Assembly (NCBI GenBank): GCA_000349905.1
Contig: KB722737.1
Coordinates: 1,613,335 to 1,677,334, forward strand
DNA: 64,000 nucleotides
Reading direction: 5' to 3'
Origin: Volvariella volvacea V23
Lineage: Eukaryota; Basidiomycota; Agaricomycetes; Agaricales; Pluteaceae
Positions 46,488 through 56,733 of this stretch are shown piece after piece. Numbering within the stretch: the stretch's first letter is position 1; each line of letters begins with the position of its first letter. The notes beneath the pieces were generated by a model, which worked only from the letters and a program-made list of their open reading frames with translations, was not told where the DNA came from and did not search any database. A program made the translations under genes and the position numbers.

Positions 46488-48194
46488 TCATGTCCTAACA
46501 CTGATGCCCGCCTTTTCGAGGTATTTCTTCAAATCGGGTATCTTGAGTTCCCCTCGATGAAATATTCCGGCCGCTAGTGCTGCCTCTGCGGGGGTGTCCT
46601 CGAAGAGATCAACAAAGTGTTGACTCTTGCCTGCCCCGCTGCTCGCCACGACGGGTATCTTGGCATGTTTCTTCACCAGCGATACCAACTCTAAATCGAA
46701 TCCCAGACCTGTACCATCCCGATCAATACTGTTCAGCAATATTTCCCCAGCACCCAATTCTTCAACACCTCGCACAAGTTGCACCACTGATAATGGCCTA
46801 CTCTCCCGACCACCAGATACAGTGCATTGATACCACCACGCTTTACCCCGCTCGTTTTCCGATTTTCCAACGACAAGTTCATCTTTGTACAGCCCATCGT
46901 AAGACTTGGGATCCACATAGACTCTCCGCGGGTCAACTGAGACAACCACCGCCTGTCGTCCATACACGCTCGCAATAGTTTCAATGGCACTGGTGCCATC
47001 CACTTTCCCTGTTGCATGCAGCCTTTCCACGGCATAAACGGCTTCAGAGCCAATACTAACTTTATCAGCTCCGGCTCTGAAATAGGCGCCAGCAACCTCC
47101 AGGGCAGTTCGCTTAGTCCCATCTGGGTCTATTGTATCCTTGATCCCACCGCCAATGGTAAGAGGCACGAAAACACATTCAGCTGCTCTCCGCACAATGG
47201 CCAACATGGGTTGGTCTTGAAGGGGAGATAGTCGGAAAGACGTGATGTTAAGCAAGCAAATTTCGTCCGCGCCAGCCTCGTAGTATTGTGAAGCCAATGC
47301 TACTGGCTTACCGAGGTTACGAACTGCCCCAGCCACGTTGACCACGCCATCTGTACTAGGCTGGGCTTTCTCCCGCACGTCGTATTGGTCGCCTTTAGTG
47401 ACAACTAGATCCCCTTCGTCGTTTGTGCGAATATCCATGCACGCTATTATGCGCTTTGTAAGCGAAGAGACCGAGGATGGAGGGTGATTAATGGTTGGTG
47501 AAACTCCGATGAGCGTGTTCTGCTCAGAATTGTCCAGCCACGCGCCCAGAAGTGCCAATCCTGCAGTACCAGACTTCTCTGGGTGGAATTGAGTGCCAAA
47601 CACGTTCCCCTGGCGTACACTCGAAACGAATGTTTCGTCTCCATACTGGGTCAGCGTATATGCCCATCGTGCAGCATCCGGATATGACTGTGGCAGGTAC
47701 TTGGCGCAATATGAGTGAACGAAGTAGAAATATGGTCCATGAACTGTGTCGCGAGAGTTGATTGGGCCAGCGAATAGATTGGTGGCGTTCCAACCGATGT
47801 GAGGAACTGCCTTTTGTGCATCATCGAATCTATCAATGGGAGAGGGTATAATTCCCAAGCCGGGCAGGGGAGACTCGGCGGATGACTGGAAGAGGATCTG
47901 CATGCCGATACATATTCCGAAATACGGTTTGCCTGATTTTATGTACTCGTGAAGTGGTTGCAAAAGGCCACGAGCAGCGAGCTGGCCGACGGCAGTTTGA
48001 AACGAGCCGACGCCAGGGAAGATGAGTCTCTGTGTGATGTTTGGATTGTTATCAATTAAGATAAGATGGAATCTAACCGTTGCTTTCGCGAAATCACCTG
48101 GATGGGTGATCCAAGTGAACTGGTGGCCCAGTCGAGTCAGTGTGTTGGCGAGACTCTGGACATTGCCAGCACCGTAATCGAGGAGAAAGAGCAT
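46488..48194 (-). CDS. HIS7: Imidazole glycerol phosphate synthase (fused HisH-HisF), histidine biosynthesis
   Basis: Bifunctional enzyme: glutaminase plus cyclase, making imidazole glycerol phosphate and AICAR. Start MLFLLDYGAGNVQSLANTLT. Glutaminase: FPGVGSFQTAV, nucleophile Cys in YFGICIGMQILF, and GTQFHPEKSG. A linker is followed by the cyclase: KRIIACMDIRTNDEGDLVVT, AGADEICLLNITSFR, FVPLTIGGGIKD, AGADKVSIGSEAVYA, LNSIDRDGTGLGFDLELVSL and VVASSGAGKSQHFVDLF. One intron (48030-48077) is exactly 48 nt with no stop, so reading through it adds 16 residues between AKAT and RLIFPGVG. Removing it gives about 552 residues, the usual fungal length. Divergent from SER3, 185 bp apart. Confidence 0.95.
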   Translation of the reverse strand: MLFLLDYGAGNVQSLANTLTRLGHQFTWITHPGDFAKATVRFHLILIDNNPNITQRLIFPGVGSFQTAVGQLAARGLLQPLHEYIKSGKPYFGICIGMQILFQSSAESPLPGLGIIPSPIDRFDDAQKAVPHIGWNATNLFAGPINSRDTVHGPYFYFVHSYCAKYLPQSYPDAARWAYTLTQYGDETFVSSVRQGNVFGTQFHPEKSGTAGLALLGAWLDNSEQNTLIGVSPTINHPPSSVSSLTKRIIACMDIRTNDEGDLVVTKGDQYDVREKAQPSTDGVVNVAGAVRNLGKPVALASQYYEAGADEICLLNITSFRLSPLQDQPMLAIVRRAAECVFVPLTIGGGIKDTIDPDGTKRTALEVAGAYFRAGADKVSIGSEAVYAVERLHATGKVDGTSAIETIASVYGRQAVVVSVDPRRVYVDPKSYDGLYKDELVVGKSENERGKAWWYQCTVSGGRESRPLSVVQLVRGVEELGAGEILLNSIDRDGTGLGFDLELVSLVKKHAKIPVVASSGAGKSQHFVDLFEDTPAEAALAAGIFHRGELKIPDLKKYLEKAGISVRT

Positions 48195-48379
48195 GAAGAG
48201 GGTGCAAAAATTTGAGAAAATGAGTCACAACGGAGGTAGAGGCCGATTTTCGGAGGAATGGCTTTGCACAAAATTAAGCAGACTAGCAAGATCTCTCGTC
48301 ATCACCACTTTCCACGTATAAAATCCTTCCTGCCGCCACCAAACTTTAATCCCTCACCTTCTCTTTACCATCCATCCCC

Positions 48380-49820
48380 ATGTCTTCCCCCATTTCCATC
48401 CCTCCGTCGTCTGTCGTGGTCTCCTCCTCGCCGACTGGCACATCCATTCATGACCACTTCCGCAATGTCCGCCGCCAAAATTCCACAGACTTCCGTGTTA
48501 GACAGCCAAAAATCCTCCACCCCGTTGAGAACGACGACTTAAAGTTGCTATTGCTTGAGAATATCAGCCAAGAGGCTGTTCAAAATTTCCGTGCTCAGGG
48601 GTTCCACGTGGACCATTATACTAGAGCCATGTCCGAAGATGAGCTCGTAGAAGTCCTTCCAAATTACCATGCCATTGGCATTAGAAGCAAAACCAAAATC
48701 ACGGCTCGTGTGCTGAAAGCTGCGACCAAGGTGCGATTTCATTCCCCCAGCCAATGCATAAGGCTAACGCTTCATTTAGCTACTGGTTATCGGGTGTTTC
48801 TGCATTGGCACAAATCAGGTAGATCTGTCGACAGCAGCCCAGGCAGGTATACCTGTATTCAATTCTCCATTCTCCAACTCGCGTTCCGTTGCCGAACTCG
48901 TCATGTCCGAATTGATTGCATTGTCACGGCAATTATTCGAAAGGGCTTATGAACTGCGCACCGGCATCTGGAACAAAAAGTCCAAGGGTTGCTGGGAGAT
49001 TCGTGGAAAGACTCTCGGTATTGTCGGTTATGGCCATATAGGTTCTCAATTGTCGGTACTTGCAGAAGCCTTTGGAATGCGTGTTCTCTTCCATGATATA
49101 GCCAACATCATGCCGTTGGGGTCTGCAAGACAAGTCGAATCCCTGGACGCTCTGCTCAAAGAGTCTGACTTCGTCACTCTCCACGTACCAGAGCTACCAG
49201 AGACAATTAACATGATTTCTGCGCACCAGCTCGCTCAAATGAAGCGGGGTTCCTACCTCATCAATAATGCTCGTGGCAAGGTCGTCGACATCCCTGAACT
49301 CATTCAGGCATTAGAAACCGGACATCTCGCAGGTGCCGCTCTCGATGTTTTCCCAGCAGAGCCGGCGTCTAATGGCGCTCCATTCGATGATCAGCTTAAT
49401 TCTTGGGCGACAAGGCTGCGTTACGTCCCGAACGTCATCCTTACCCCTCATATTGGAGGATCCACGGAAGAAGCTCAGCGAATGATTGGGGAGGAGGTTT
49501 CACAAGCAATTAGTCGGTACTTAGGTTATGGCTCAACCCTTGGCGCCGTTAACTTTCCAGAGGTGGACCTTCGCGCCATTACAGCTGAACAAGGCACTCA
49601 AATCCGAATCTGTCACGTGCACCGCAACCAGCCAGGTGTACTCAAACAGGTCAATGACGCGCTTTCGCCCTACAACGTAGAGAAGCAGTATTCAGACTCC
49701 AAGGGCGATGTCGCCTACGTCATGGCTGATATCGCCGATGTCAGCCCAGCAGACATCAACCGACTCAGGGATCGTATTAGTGGGACAGAAGCCAATATTC
49801 TTACTCGTTTTTTGATTTAG
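48380..49820 (+). CDS. SER3: D-3-phosphoglycerate dehydrogenase with ACT domain, serine biosynthesis
   Basis: NAD-dependent first enzyme of the phosphorylated serine pathway. Start MSSPISIPPSSVVVSSSPTG. Substrate domain: KLLLLENISQEAVQNFRAQG, YHAIGIRSKTKITARVL, and after one intron (about 48731-48779) LLVIGCFCIGTNQVDLSTAA and FNSPFSNSRSVAELV. Rossmann motif LGIVGYGHIGSQLSVLAEAF. Catalytic Arg lies in LINNARGKVVD, Glu in the ALDVFPAEP region, and His in ILTPHIGGSTEEAQ. The C-terminal ACT domain QIRICHVHRNQPGVLKQVND, which binds serine as feedback inhibitor in relatives, runs to the end (ANILTRFLI). About 463 residues, matching yeast Ser3/Ser33. Confidence 0.94.
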
Positions 49821-49984
49821 GCGTCCTGTTCCAGAAGAAGATTCAACGTCTTGACGGGTGCTCATTCAACTGGTCATCTTTAGAGATTTGGATACTATTT
49901 AAAGCAGCGTGGATAGGCATTGCAAGCAAATGCAGCATTAGAATACAGTGGTTGTGCATTAAAATGAATATGTATTGGCATATC

Positions 49985-51266
49985 TCATGTTTCCTCCTCG
50001 GGATCTCCAATGCCGCTTTGAAGAATTGCAAATGTGGTTTCCATCTCTGGTAGGCAAGGAGAATCGTAAATCTTGCATGTACGGGTATTTCCTCGGGCCT
50101 TCTTCAGTTGTAATCTGTGTCGTAGTTGTTAGGAAGATGCAACACGTTTGTTGCGGCTAGCTCACCGTGTTGTTGAAGCATGAGCCATGATATTGCCACC
50201 AATAGGCTTTTTCTCATTGCCTACATAGGGCCCTGCAGCAGCATCTGGGTTGGACATGACTTGGTTTGTAACAACAACGGCGATGCCAAACTAGGGAATG
50301 TCAATGACCACCTCCAGAGTGAATGTTTGCTACGTACTTCGTCTGCTAGGCGTTGTAGTGTGCGCAAAAACTTGCCTAGATGATTTTGCCTTGATGACAA
50401 CTCCCCACGGCCGCTAAAATCTGTTCGATATAGCGCAGTACACGAATCTACGATGAGAAGGCAGAACCTGCCCTGGGAATGAGTCACCCTCTCTGCGAAT
50501 CAGTTGTAGTTCTGCACCTTGATTCAGACATAAGAGCACTAGCACTTGTCAGCAATGCATGTTGATGGTCAGCATTGTATGCTCGCGCATAAGCAACGTT
50601 GTCCAGAACCTCTTCGCCATTTAAACCGTATCTTTCTGCCACCGCCAGCAGACGAACAGGACGGAAGGTACCCTCTGTGTCGATGTAAAGGCATTTCCCT
50701 TCACCCCCACCCATATTGACAGGTAATTGGCACGTCACAGCTAGTGTATGGCAAAGTTGTGATTTGCCGGTCCTGAACTCGCCAAATAATTCAGTAATTG
50801 CACCAGTCTCGATTCCACCTATGATGTTGCTCTAGATCTGATCGAAGCATATGCATATAGGCCGCTCACCACCGAGGAGGGCATCCAACTGCTTGGATCC
50901 AGTAGTGATATGGACTAGCTCCGAACGACGCGCATGTACTTCGGTTGCACTCTGAAAGCCAAGCGGTACAATCTTCTGAGCTGCTCTTCAAGATTCAGAA
51001 CGTAGGTGATAATGCTTAAAAAAACACGAACCCTCAGCCAGTATCTTATCTGCCTTCTGGTCGGATATGCCCTTTATGGTGACAAGGAACTTCTTTGGTG
51101 TGAATGCGACAGCCTCTACGGTATTGAGACCAGCCTCTGCGAGTTTCTTTATGTCATTCGGGTGAATTCCAGCCTCTTGAAGCTTGTTGACGAGCAGTGG
51201 GCCTGTATGCATGCATTCTTCGGCGTCTTCATTCTCGTTGTGCTGGGATTGCGATGGTTGGGACAT
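49985..51266 (-). CDS. RAD51: RAD51 recombinase
   Basis: RecA-family strand-exchange protein for homologous recombination. Start [20 protein letters not shown]. The N-terminal helix-hairpin-helix domain ([40 protein letters not shown]) is followed after an intron by [20 protein letters not shown], the Walker A block [20 protein letters not shown], and [20 protein letters not shown]. Walker B is [20 protein letters not shown], and loop region [12 protein letters not shown]. The end reads [18 protein letters not shown] then [17 protein letters not shown]. All core residues appear present. Seven or so exons; the intron near 50520 is not exactly placed. Confidence 0.93.
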
Positions 51267-51418
51267 GGTGAGGGAACAGGATGATGCAGGGGCCGACGCG
51301 ACGCCAATAATATTATTGGTCTAATATGATCACGTGGGCGTGCCATGCGGTACCGAGTCAGAGTTGGTCAGTCCGACACCAGATACGTATTATGTAGCTC
51401 AAGGTACAGCAAGAGAGA

Positions 51419-52390
51419 TTATGGTAATGTCAAAGGAATAGTAGCCATGGGAATATCTTTACCGAGCGTATCCTCAAAGTATTGCACAGCTTCCAAGTCT
51501 AAGAATAGTCGGGGCCACTTCAGCACATCGTACACGACCAAGTCTTCGGCACGAATGAAGTCTACCATAGGAATATTTCTGATAGCTCTTTCTAACCCTT
51601 GAAGATCCCTGGAGGGCGCCGCACCCGTGACAAAAAGCGTCTTCCTTAATCCAAGAGCATCGATGCGCCGGGCCAAGTTCTTGGTTTTCCCGTTGGGCCA
51701 GGAGAGCGACGAGACAATACCAAGGCTTTGCTCCTTCAACTTCGTACTCAAGGCGACTCGCATGCCCATTTCAATCACCTTTCTCGGAAGTTGAGTGCTG
51801 AAATCTCGAGGCTTTGGTCCAAATGCAACACCACCACCGACAAGCGTTGGACTCTGACCATCACCTAGCCGTGCCTTTCCTGATCCCTTTTGACGGCGAA
51901 TCTTGATGCCTGAACCACGAACTTCGCCACGTGTCTTTGTGTTTGCAGAACCTTGCCGGAGGCCATCACGATAATGCACTACGCATAGGTGAAGAATGTC
52001 GCGCCTAACGGGATGGTTAAAAACTGAGGGGTCTAATGCAACACACAACTCTTGAGGCGAAGGTTCAATCTTTTTAGGGATTAGAGGTTCGGCGAGTGAG
52101 ACGAGGATGGGTTTTGAGATGGGAATGGCTATATGTTGGAAGCATGAGTAACCAAGATAGAATCAAACCGGTTTTCGTACCCTGGTAGTTGAGGGGAGGG
52201 GAGGATTGGATTGGAGAAGCTGGTTCTGGTTGTCCCGTGAAAAGAGAACGGGTTACAGAAGGGGCCTTGGTCACAAGCTGTATGGGATGAGATAGCCACT
52301 TCGTTTACGAGACGAAGTCATCGTTGGTGCAAATTTCGATGAATGTTGTGGAGCACTCACACTACGACAAGGTAACCGAAGCATGTTCAT
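51419..52390 (-). CDS. Mitochondrial large-subunit ribosomal protein uL4m
   Basis: Mitoribosomal L4. Start MNMLRLPCRS near 52390; an intron (about 52280-52360) joins LVTKAPSVTRSLFTGQPEPA. The N-terminus is basic and Ser-rich, as for mitochondrial import. A second intron near 52120-52175 leads into PKKIEPSPQELCVALDPSVF. The L4 core follows: HPVRRDILHLCVVHYRDGLR, TKTRGEVRGSGIKIRRQKGS, KARLGDGQSPTLVGGGVAFG, PRDFSTQLPRKVIEMGMRVA and the C-terminal SRDLQGLERAIRNIPMVDFI. The GSGKAR and GGVAFGPKPRD blocks are typical of bacterial/mitochondrial uL4. Nested Met codons at 52382-52396 make the exact start uncertain. Divergent from uS9. Confidence 0.9.
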
Positions 52391-52649
52391 GCACATGCAC
52401 TCACCAGAACCCGAAAAATGTCTTGCACAAAAAGGGAAATGCTGACTCAGCCGTCTTATCGGCAAAACCCGAGTGAAACTGACCAGCATACTCAAGCCAC
52501 CATACCCTTCTCACCAAATTATCAGCGTCGGCAAACGAACCTCAAGAAAAAGGAGTACGTCGCCGGCAGGAGTACTGAAAAATGTCTGCTGTGTACTGAA
52601 TGGTCTACTTTGGATCTATGCAGGTTCTTAATCGGTCTTTCTCCCAGTA

Positions 52650-53182
52650 ATGGCATCAACGACAAAGGCCGTTCAGACTTTCGGAAAAAAGAAGGCACGT
52701 CTTATTACACCAGCCTGCCGTCCAATTTCTGACGGTCGACCAGACTGCAACCGCAGTCGCTCACGCAAAGGAGGGTCGGGGTCTCATCCGTATCAATGGT
52801 TCACCCATACACCTCGTTCAACCCGAAATTCTTCGTCTGAAGGTTTATGAGCCCGTTTTGGTGGCAGGTGAAGATGCGTTTGGGGTAGTAGATATTCGTG
52901 TACGTGTCAAGGGAGGAGGCCATACATCGCAAGTGTACGCAATCCGCCAAGCCATCGCCAAAGCTCTCGTCGCCTATTACGCAAAATATATCGATGCCTA
53001 CAGCGCGATCGAACTGAAGAAGAAGCTAGTCGCATATGATCGTACATTGCTCATTGCAGATCCAAGGAGAATGGAGCCCAAGAAGTTCGGTGGTGCCGGT
53101 GCTCGTGCTCGCAGGCAAAAGAGGTATGCACAGTCCCACTGTTCCCTGATGAAGCGCTCACCAAGCTCCTAGTTACCGTTGA
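52650..53182 (+). CDS. RPS16: 40S ribosomal protein uS9 (RPS16)
   Basis: Small-subunit ribosomal protein. First exon [15 protein letters not shown], then an intron (52695-52743) with a GC donor, joining to [100 protein letters not shown] and ARARRQK. The last intron (about 53126-53172) adds SYR and stop TGA at 53180-53182, the universal uS9 C-terminus. The Arg tail contacts P-site tRNA in relatives. Confidence 0.93.
52695..52743 (+). other. GC-AG intron in uS9
   Basis: 49 nt, donor GCACGT after AAGAAG, acceptor GACCAG. Its removal restores the invariant [14 protein letters not shown] junction. The nearest GT donor (52699) cannot restore that frame with the same acceptor. Confidence 0.75.
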
Positions 53183-53468
53183 CGGGGTGGTGGATACTGT
53201 CTCTTTTTACTTCAGTATTGCAGTAACTATGTGTTCACGTTTCTCATGTTATGTACTCCTAGCCGTGAACCAGACATCCATGCCATCTTATTTTCTGGAT
53301 TAGAGGACATTGACTATGAAACGGCCTTTGAAAGCGCCCAGGGTTATCTGTAAAAGGATAGCCCTGGGGTTTTATTACCCCCCAATTATTGCAGTAACTG
53401 TGACCACGTGCATGTGTAACACTGGTAATACACTTTGCTCACGTTCCTTGTGCGTCAGTTCTGTCTAA
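53183..53468. other. Tandem intergenic region with a short direct repeat
   Basis: Between uS9 and the BRCT/Myb gene. The 13-base word TATTGCAGTAACT occurs near 53215 and again near 53387. A CACGTG E-box lies near 53404-53410 (CCACGTGCATG). Otherwise 3' UTR and promoter. Confidence 0.4.
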
Positions 53469-55925
53469 ATGACCTCTCCCGCCGACGAGCCCAAGATATT
53501 TACCGACGAGGCTGGCAATCCCTTGCCAATCTTTGTAGAGGCAGGAGGGATAGTTGGACGGCCAAAAGTTGTTAGGACACTCAAGGTGCGTTCCCCCTTG
53601 GCTACCGCTTGCTCGGGCACAGAGTCGTTTCACAGAAAGCTGGTGCCAGCATTTGTAACGACCCCAAGCAAGCGCGTGTGATCCTAGTCAATGCATCCTC
53701 TGACCAGGGTAGACGGTTCATACGCGATTGGGGTCAGGACAAGAACCGGATTGTTTTGGAGTACACTTGGGTCACCAAATGCAAAACCGCACAAAGGCTA
53801 CTTGGGGAACAGGAACAATGGGGGGGATGTATGGCAGAGGATGATGGACTGCCTCTAGAATCGTTCGGAGGTGAGGACGAAGACGAAGACCCAGAGTGAG
53901 TGCACTCACGCTATCTGAGGGGTGTTGATGTTGAAGTGCATAAGGGTAATTTTACCCACTCGACCCAAATCTGCACGCATTGAGGTCGAGCTTGCGTCGC
54001 CGTCCCCGCGTTTGCCCAAGCAAGAGCCAAGTCCCGAACGGGAGGTGTCGAAACCACCAGATACACCAACCCGGCCAGAATCAAAGGGACCTACACTGTC
54101 CCCAACACATTCATCTACAACAGGTAGCTCTATGGCGCCAACTGTGTCTGGCAATCAGACGCTAGCGTCTCACCTTCCATCTGGACTTGTAGACTTGGCA
54201 GCATTGATGACTCAACTCCAACAACAACTAGGATCCATCTCGACTCAACAGTCCATGAGCAATGTCCTGCTCCCCAATCCAACTGCTTCCCCACAGCTGG
54301 ATACTATCCGCATCGCCTTAATGGACATCATTAAGGCAAATAGCGCATCTCCTCTCGTTATGAATCCTAGCCAGAATATGCTGCCGTTCCTAACTGCTCA
54401 GGGCATCATACCACAAGTACCCCAAGCTATGACTAATACACCACTGGCGGGGCTCCTCTTGGCGATGCAGCAGCCGATGGCTGGGTCATCCTCGAATGCA
54501 CCCCATCCTATAGACCCTTCATCTCAACCTGCCTCAACCTCCATGCCGTCTAAGTCAGCATCGCAGCACAACACTCCTGTAAATGCAAGCGGATCACGTC
54601 TAGGTTCAGATAAGAAGGTGGCTGAATTCATTCCATCGACGCCGAAAGGCAAGCAACGGGAGGAAATACAAGAGGTGAAGGTAATGGGTGCTAATGCAAT
54701 TCCCTCGGCTCAGATGCTCTTCAGAACGAAATCCGGTCGTTCCTTGGCATTTTTCGTCCAGATTGACCTAAGTGACAGGTTTTCTGTGGTCGGTAGCATT
54801 AAGGTAAAGAATTCCCTTCCTATTAAGAGCTGCCTAACACACACTTTGTAGAAACACGGTGGGGTACTCACCAATAATCCCCTCGCTGCGGACTATGTTA
54901 TACTCTACTCGCGATCAAAAAGCTTTGAAAACCTCCTAACATCGGCCCGAAAGGTGAATAAGACGGCAGTCAGTGCTTCCTTCGTCAGGGATTCCATTGA
55001 AAGAGGAAGACTGGTGGATCCCCTGGACTATCAGTTCAAGAAACCATCGACCTCTCTCAGGAAGCGGTCCCGTGTTACAGTTACTTCAAGCGACGATGAC
55101 AACCCAGTTAAGGGACAGGCATCTCAGAAAAGGCCTCGCAGAAGTCTTGATTCACCGCCACTTATACCAACCCATTCCTCGATTACAGGCCAACCATTAC
55201 GATCGCCTTCCCCACCACCACCACACACGCGGATACCCTGTACCAAGGGGTTCAGGTATTCAGACGTCGAAAAGCAATGGGTATTGAAGTATGTCGATGT
55301 TCTTCTTGAACGCGAGCGTACAATGAGCATGACTACTATTTCAACTCTAATCCACAAGAAGGTCAGTTTTTCACTCTGGCTGTAGTCCACTCAAAGTTGA
55401 ACCTTTGCCCTAGCTACCGCACCATACAATGCGATCATGGCACGTATACTTGGGTAGGGAGATTCGAAACGATATAGAAGCCATCAGGAAAAGGAAGAAT
55501 ATAGCTTGGCGCAAAGCGCACGACGATTACGGAACACCTGCGTCCAGCAACCCCAAAGCCGACGCTGAGGAAAAGATAACTGTCGCACCATTTCTCACGG
55601 ATGAACCCAAATCGCACTATAATGCTGGGATGCTTGAAGAAGACTTGGAAATAATATCTAACTTCTTTGCGACAGGTGGTACCGACGAAAGCGAGGACTA
55701 CGAACGAATTTGGAGCCGACTCTCCGCACAGGTGACAATCATTGTCACACAATTTGTGAACTTAACTGAGCATGTGTTCATCAGTCCAAATGTCGAACAG
55801 CGAATTCATGGGAAGACTTCTACAACGAACACCATGAAGAGGTGCACCGCCGCTATAATCTGAAGCTGGACTTGGGCTATTCAATGGAAGAGGATGTTTC
55901 TATCAAGCACGAAAATGATGATTGA
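53469..55925 (+). CDS. RAP1/TERF2IP-like protein: two BRCT-type domains plus Myb-like domain
   Basis: Probable telomere or chromatin protein. Start MTSPADEPKIFTDEAGNPLP. First BRCT-like domain: PIFVEAGGIVGRPKVVRTLK, ASICNDPKQARVILVNASSD, NRIVLEYTWVTKCKTAQRLL. The opening F-x-D-x-x-G-x-x-L-x-x-F-V and the closing Tyr-Thr-Trp-V resemble the RAP1 BRCT. A long Ser/Pro/Gln linker follows. A second domain of the same kind reads LFRTKSGRSLAFFVQIDLSD, IKKHGGVLTNNPLAADYVIL, AVSASFVRDSIERGRLVDPL. Then a Myb-like segment, KGFRYSDVEKQWVLKYVDVL to MRSWHVYLGREIRNDIEAI, and an acidic tail SIKHENDD. The order BRCT-Myb is that of RAP1; the doubled BRCT is unusual. Not sure at the gene level. Confidence 0.65.
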
Positions 55926-56036
55926 GACATGCGGTTTAGTCTTGGCAGGTTGCACTATTCGGATTTTGCTCCCCACTTCTCCTTGACAAGACTTATATGT
56001 ATGCGAGTATAGTAGTCAGTAAACAATAGTCTAGTT

Positions 56037-56599
56037 TACTCAGTCTCTATAATGGGTTTTGGCGGCTGTTTGAAAAATTGTCGTCTCCTCTCTTCTTGTG
56101 TAGCTCCCTGCTCGCCGGCCAGCTGACCAGAGTAGTCGAAGGCACCCATCGCAGTTCCTAAAACTGCGCAGGATCCCAATGCTAGAGGGAGGGAACGAGC
56201 TGAAGTGGGGTTTGTGAACGAGGGAAAATATCATATAGCAAAGTAGGACACGCACCTCGGATCCCTGCAAGGAAACCAGCAGCGCAAGCACCAGCAGCCC
56301 CATTCAACGCATCTTCGGTTTGCCGTGTGTTTGCTACAACAGCTTCGGTGAAGGCAAAGGTAGCACCCATTGCAGCTGTGAAGCGAGTTAGCCCGGAAAG
56401 GGCTACACGGGAGGAACGCACCAAAAAACCCGATGGTACCACCCGTCCGTGTTGCGATACCGAGTGCTCCATGAGTGTGATTTCCGAGAGCGTTCTGAAC
56501 GGCACTGACGAAAGCTCCGATTACACCTCCTTGAAGACCGACTGTGGCAGCATACTTGACGGCGGGCTTTGGGTCGTAGGTGGGCAGGGAGGTGGACAT
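56037..56599 (-). CDS. Mitochondrial complex I 21.3 kDa-type subunit (NDUFA11 family)
   Basis: Accessory membrane subunit of NADH:ubiquinone oxidoreductase, Tim17-like fold. Start MSTSLPTYDPKPAVKYAATV. Then GLQGGVIGAFVSAVQNALGN, HGALGIATRTGGTIGFF, an intron (about 56395-56445), AMGATFAFTEAVVANTRQTE, DALNGAAGACAAGFLAGIR, a second intron (about 56170-56250), and AVLGTAMGAFDYSGQLAGEQ with RRRQFFKQPPKPIIETE. The glycine-rich helices and R-T-G-G-T-I motif match the Neurospora-type subunit. Reading the last exon in the neighbouring frame gives a false end at 56040; the frame ending at 56037 joins correctly. Confidence 0.85.
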
Positions 56600-56733
56600 G
56601 GTTGTTCCTGGTGTTGTTCGTGAGTTGGCCTAAGTTCCCACAGACTCGCGCAACGAATCGGGTGATCGCTTATGTATCGAGTCGGACACATCAAGCCACA
56701 ACTCCACCATGCACACCACATCGCCTCCCTCAG

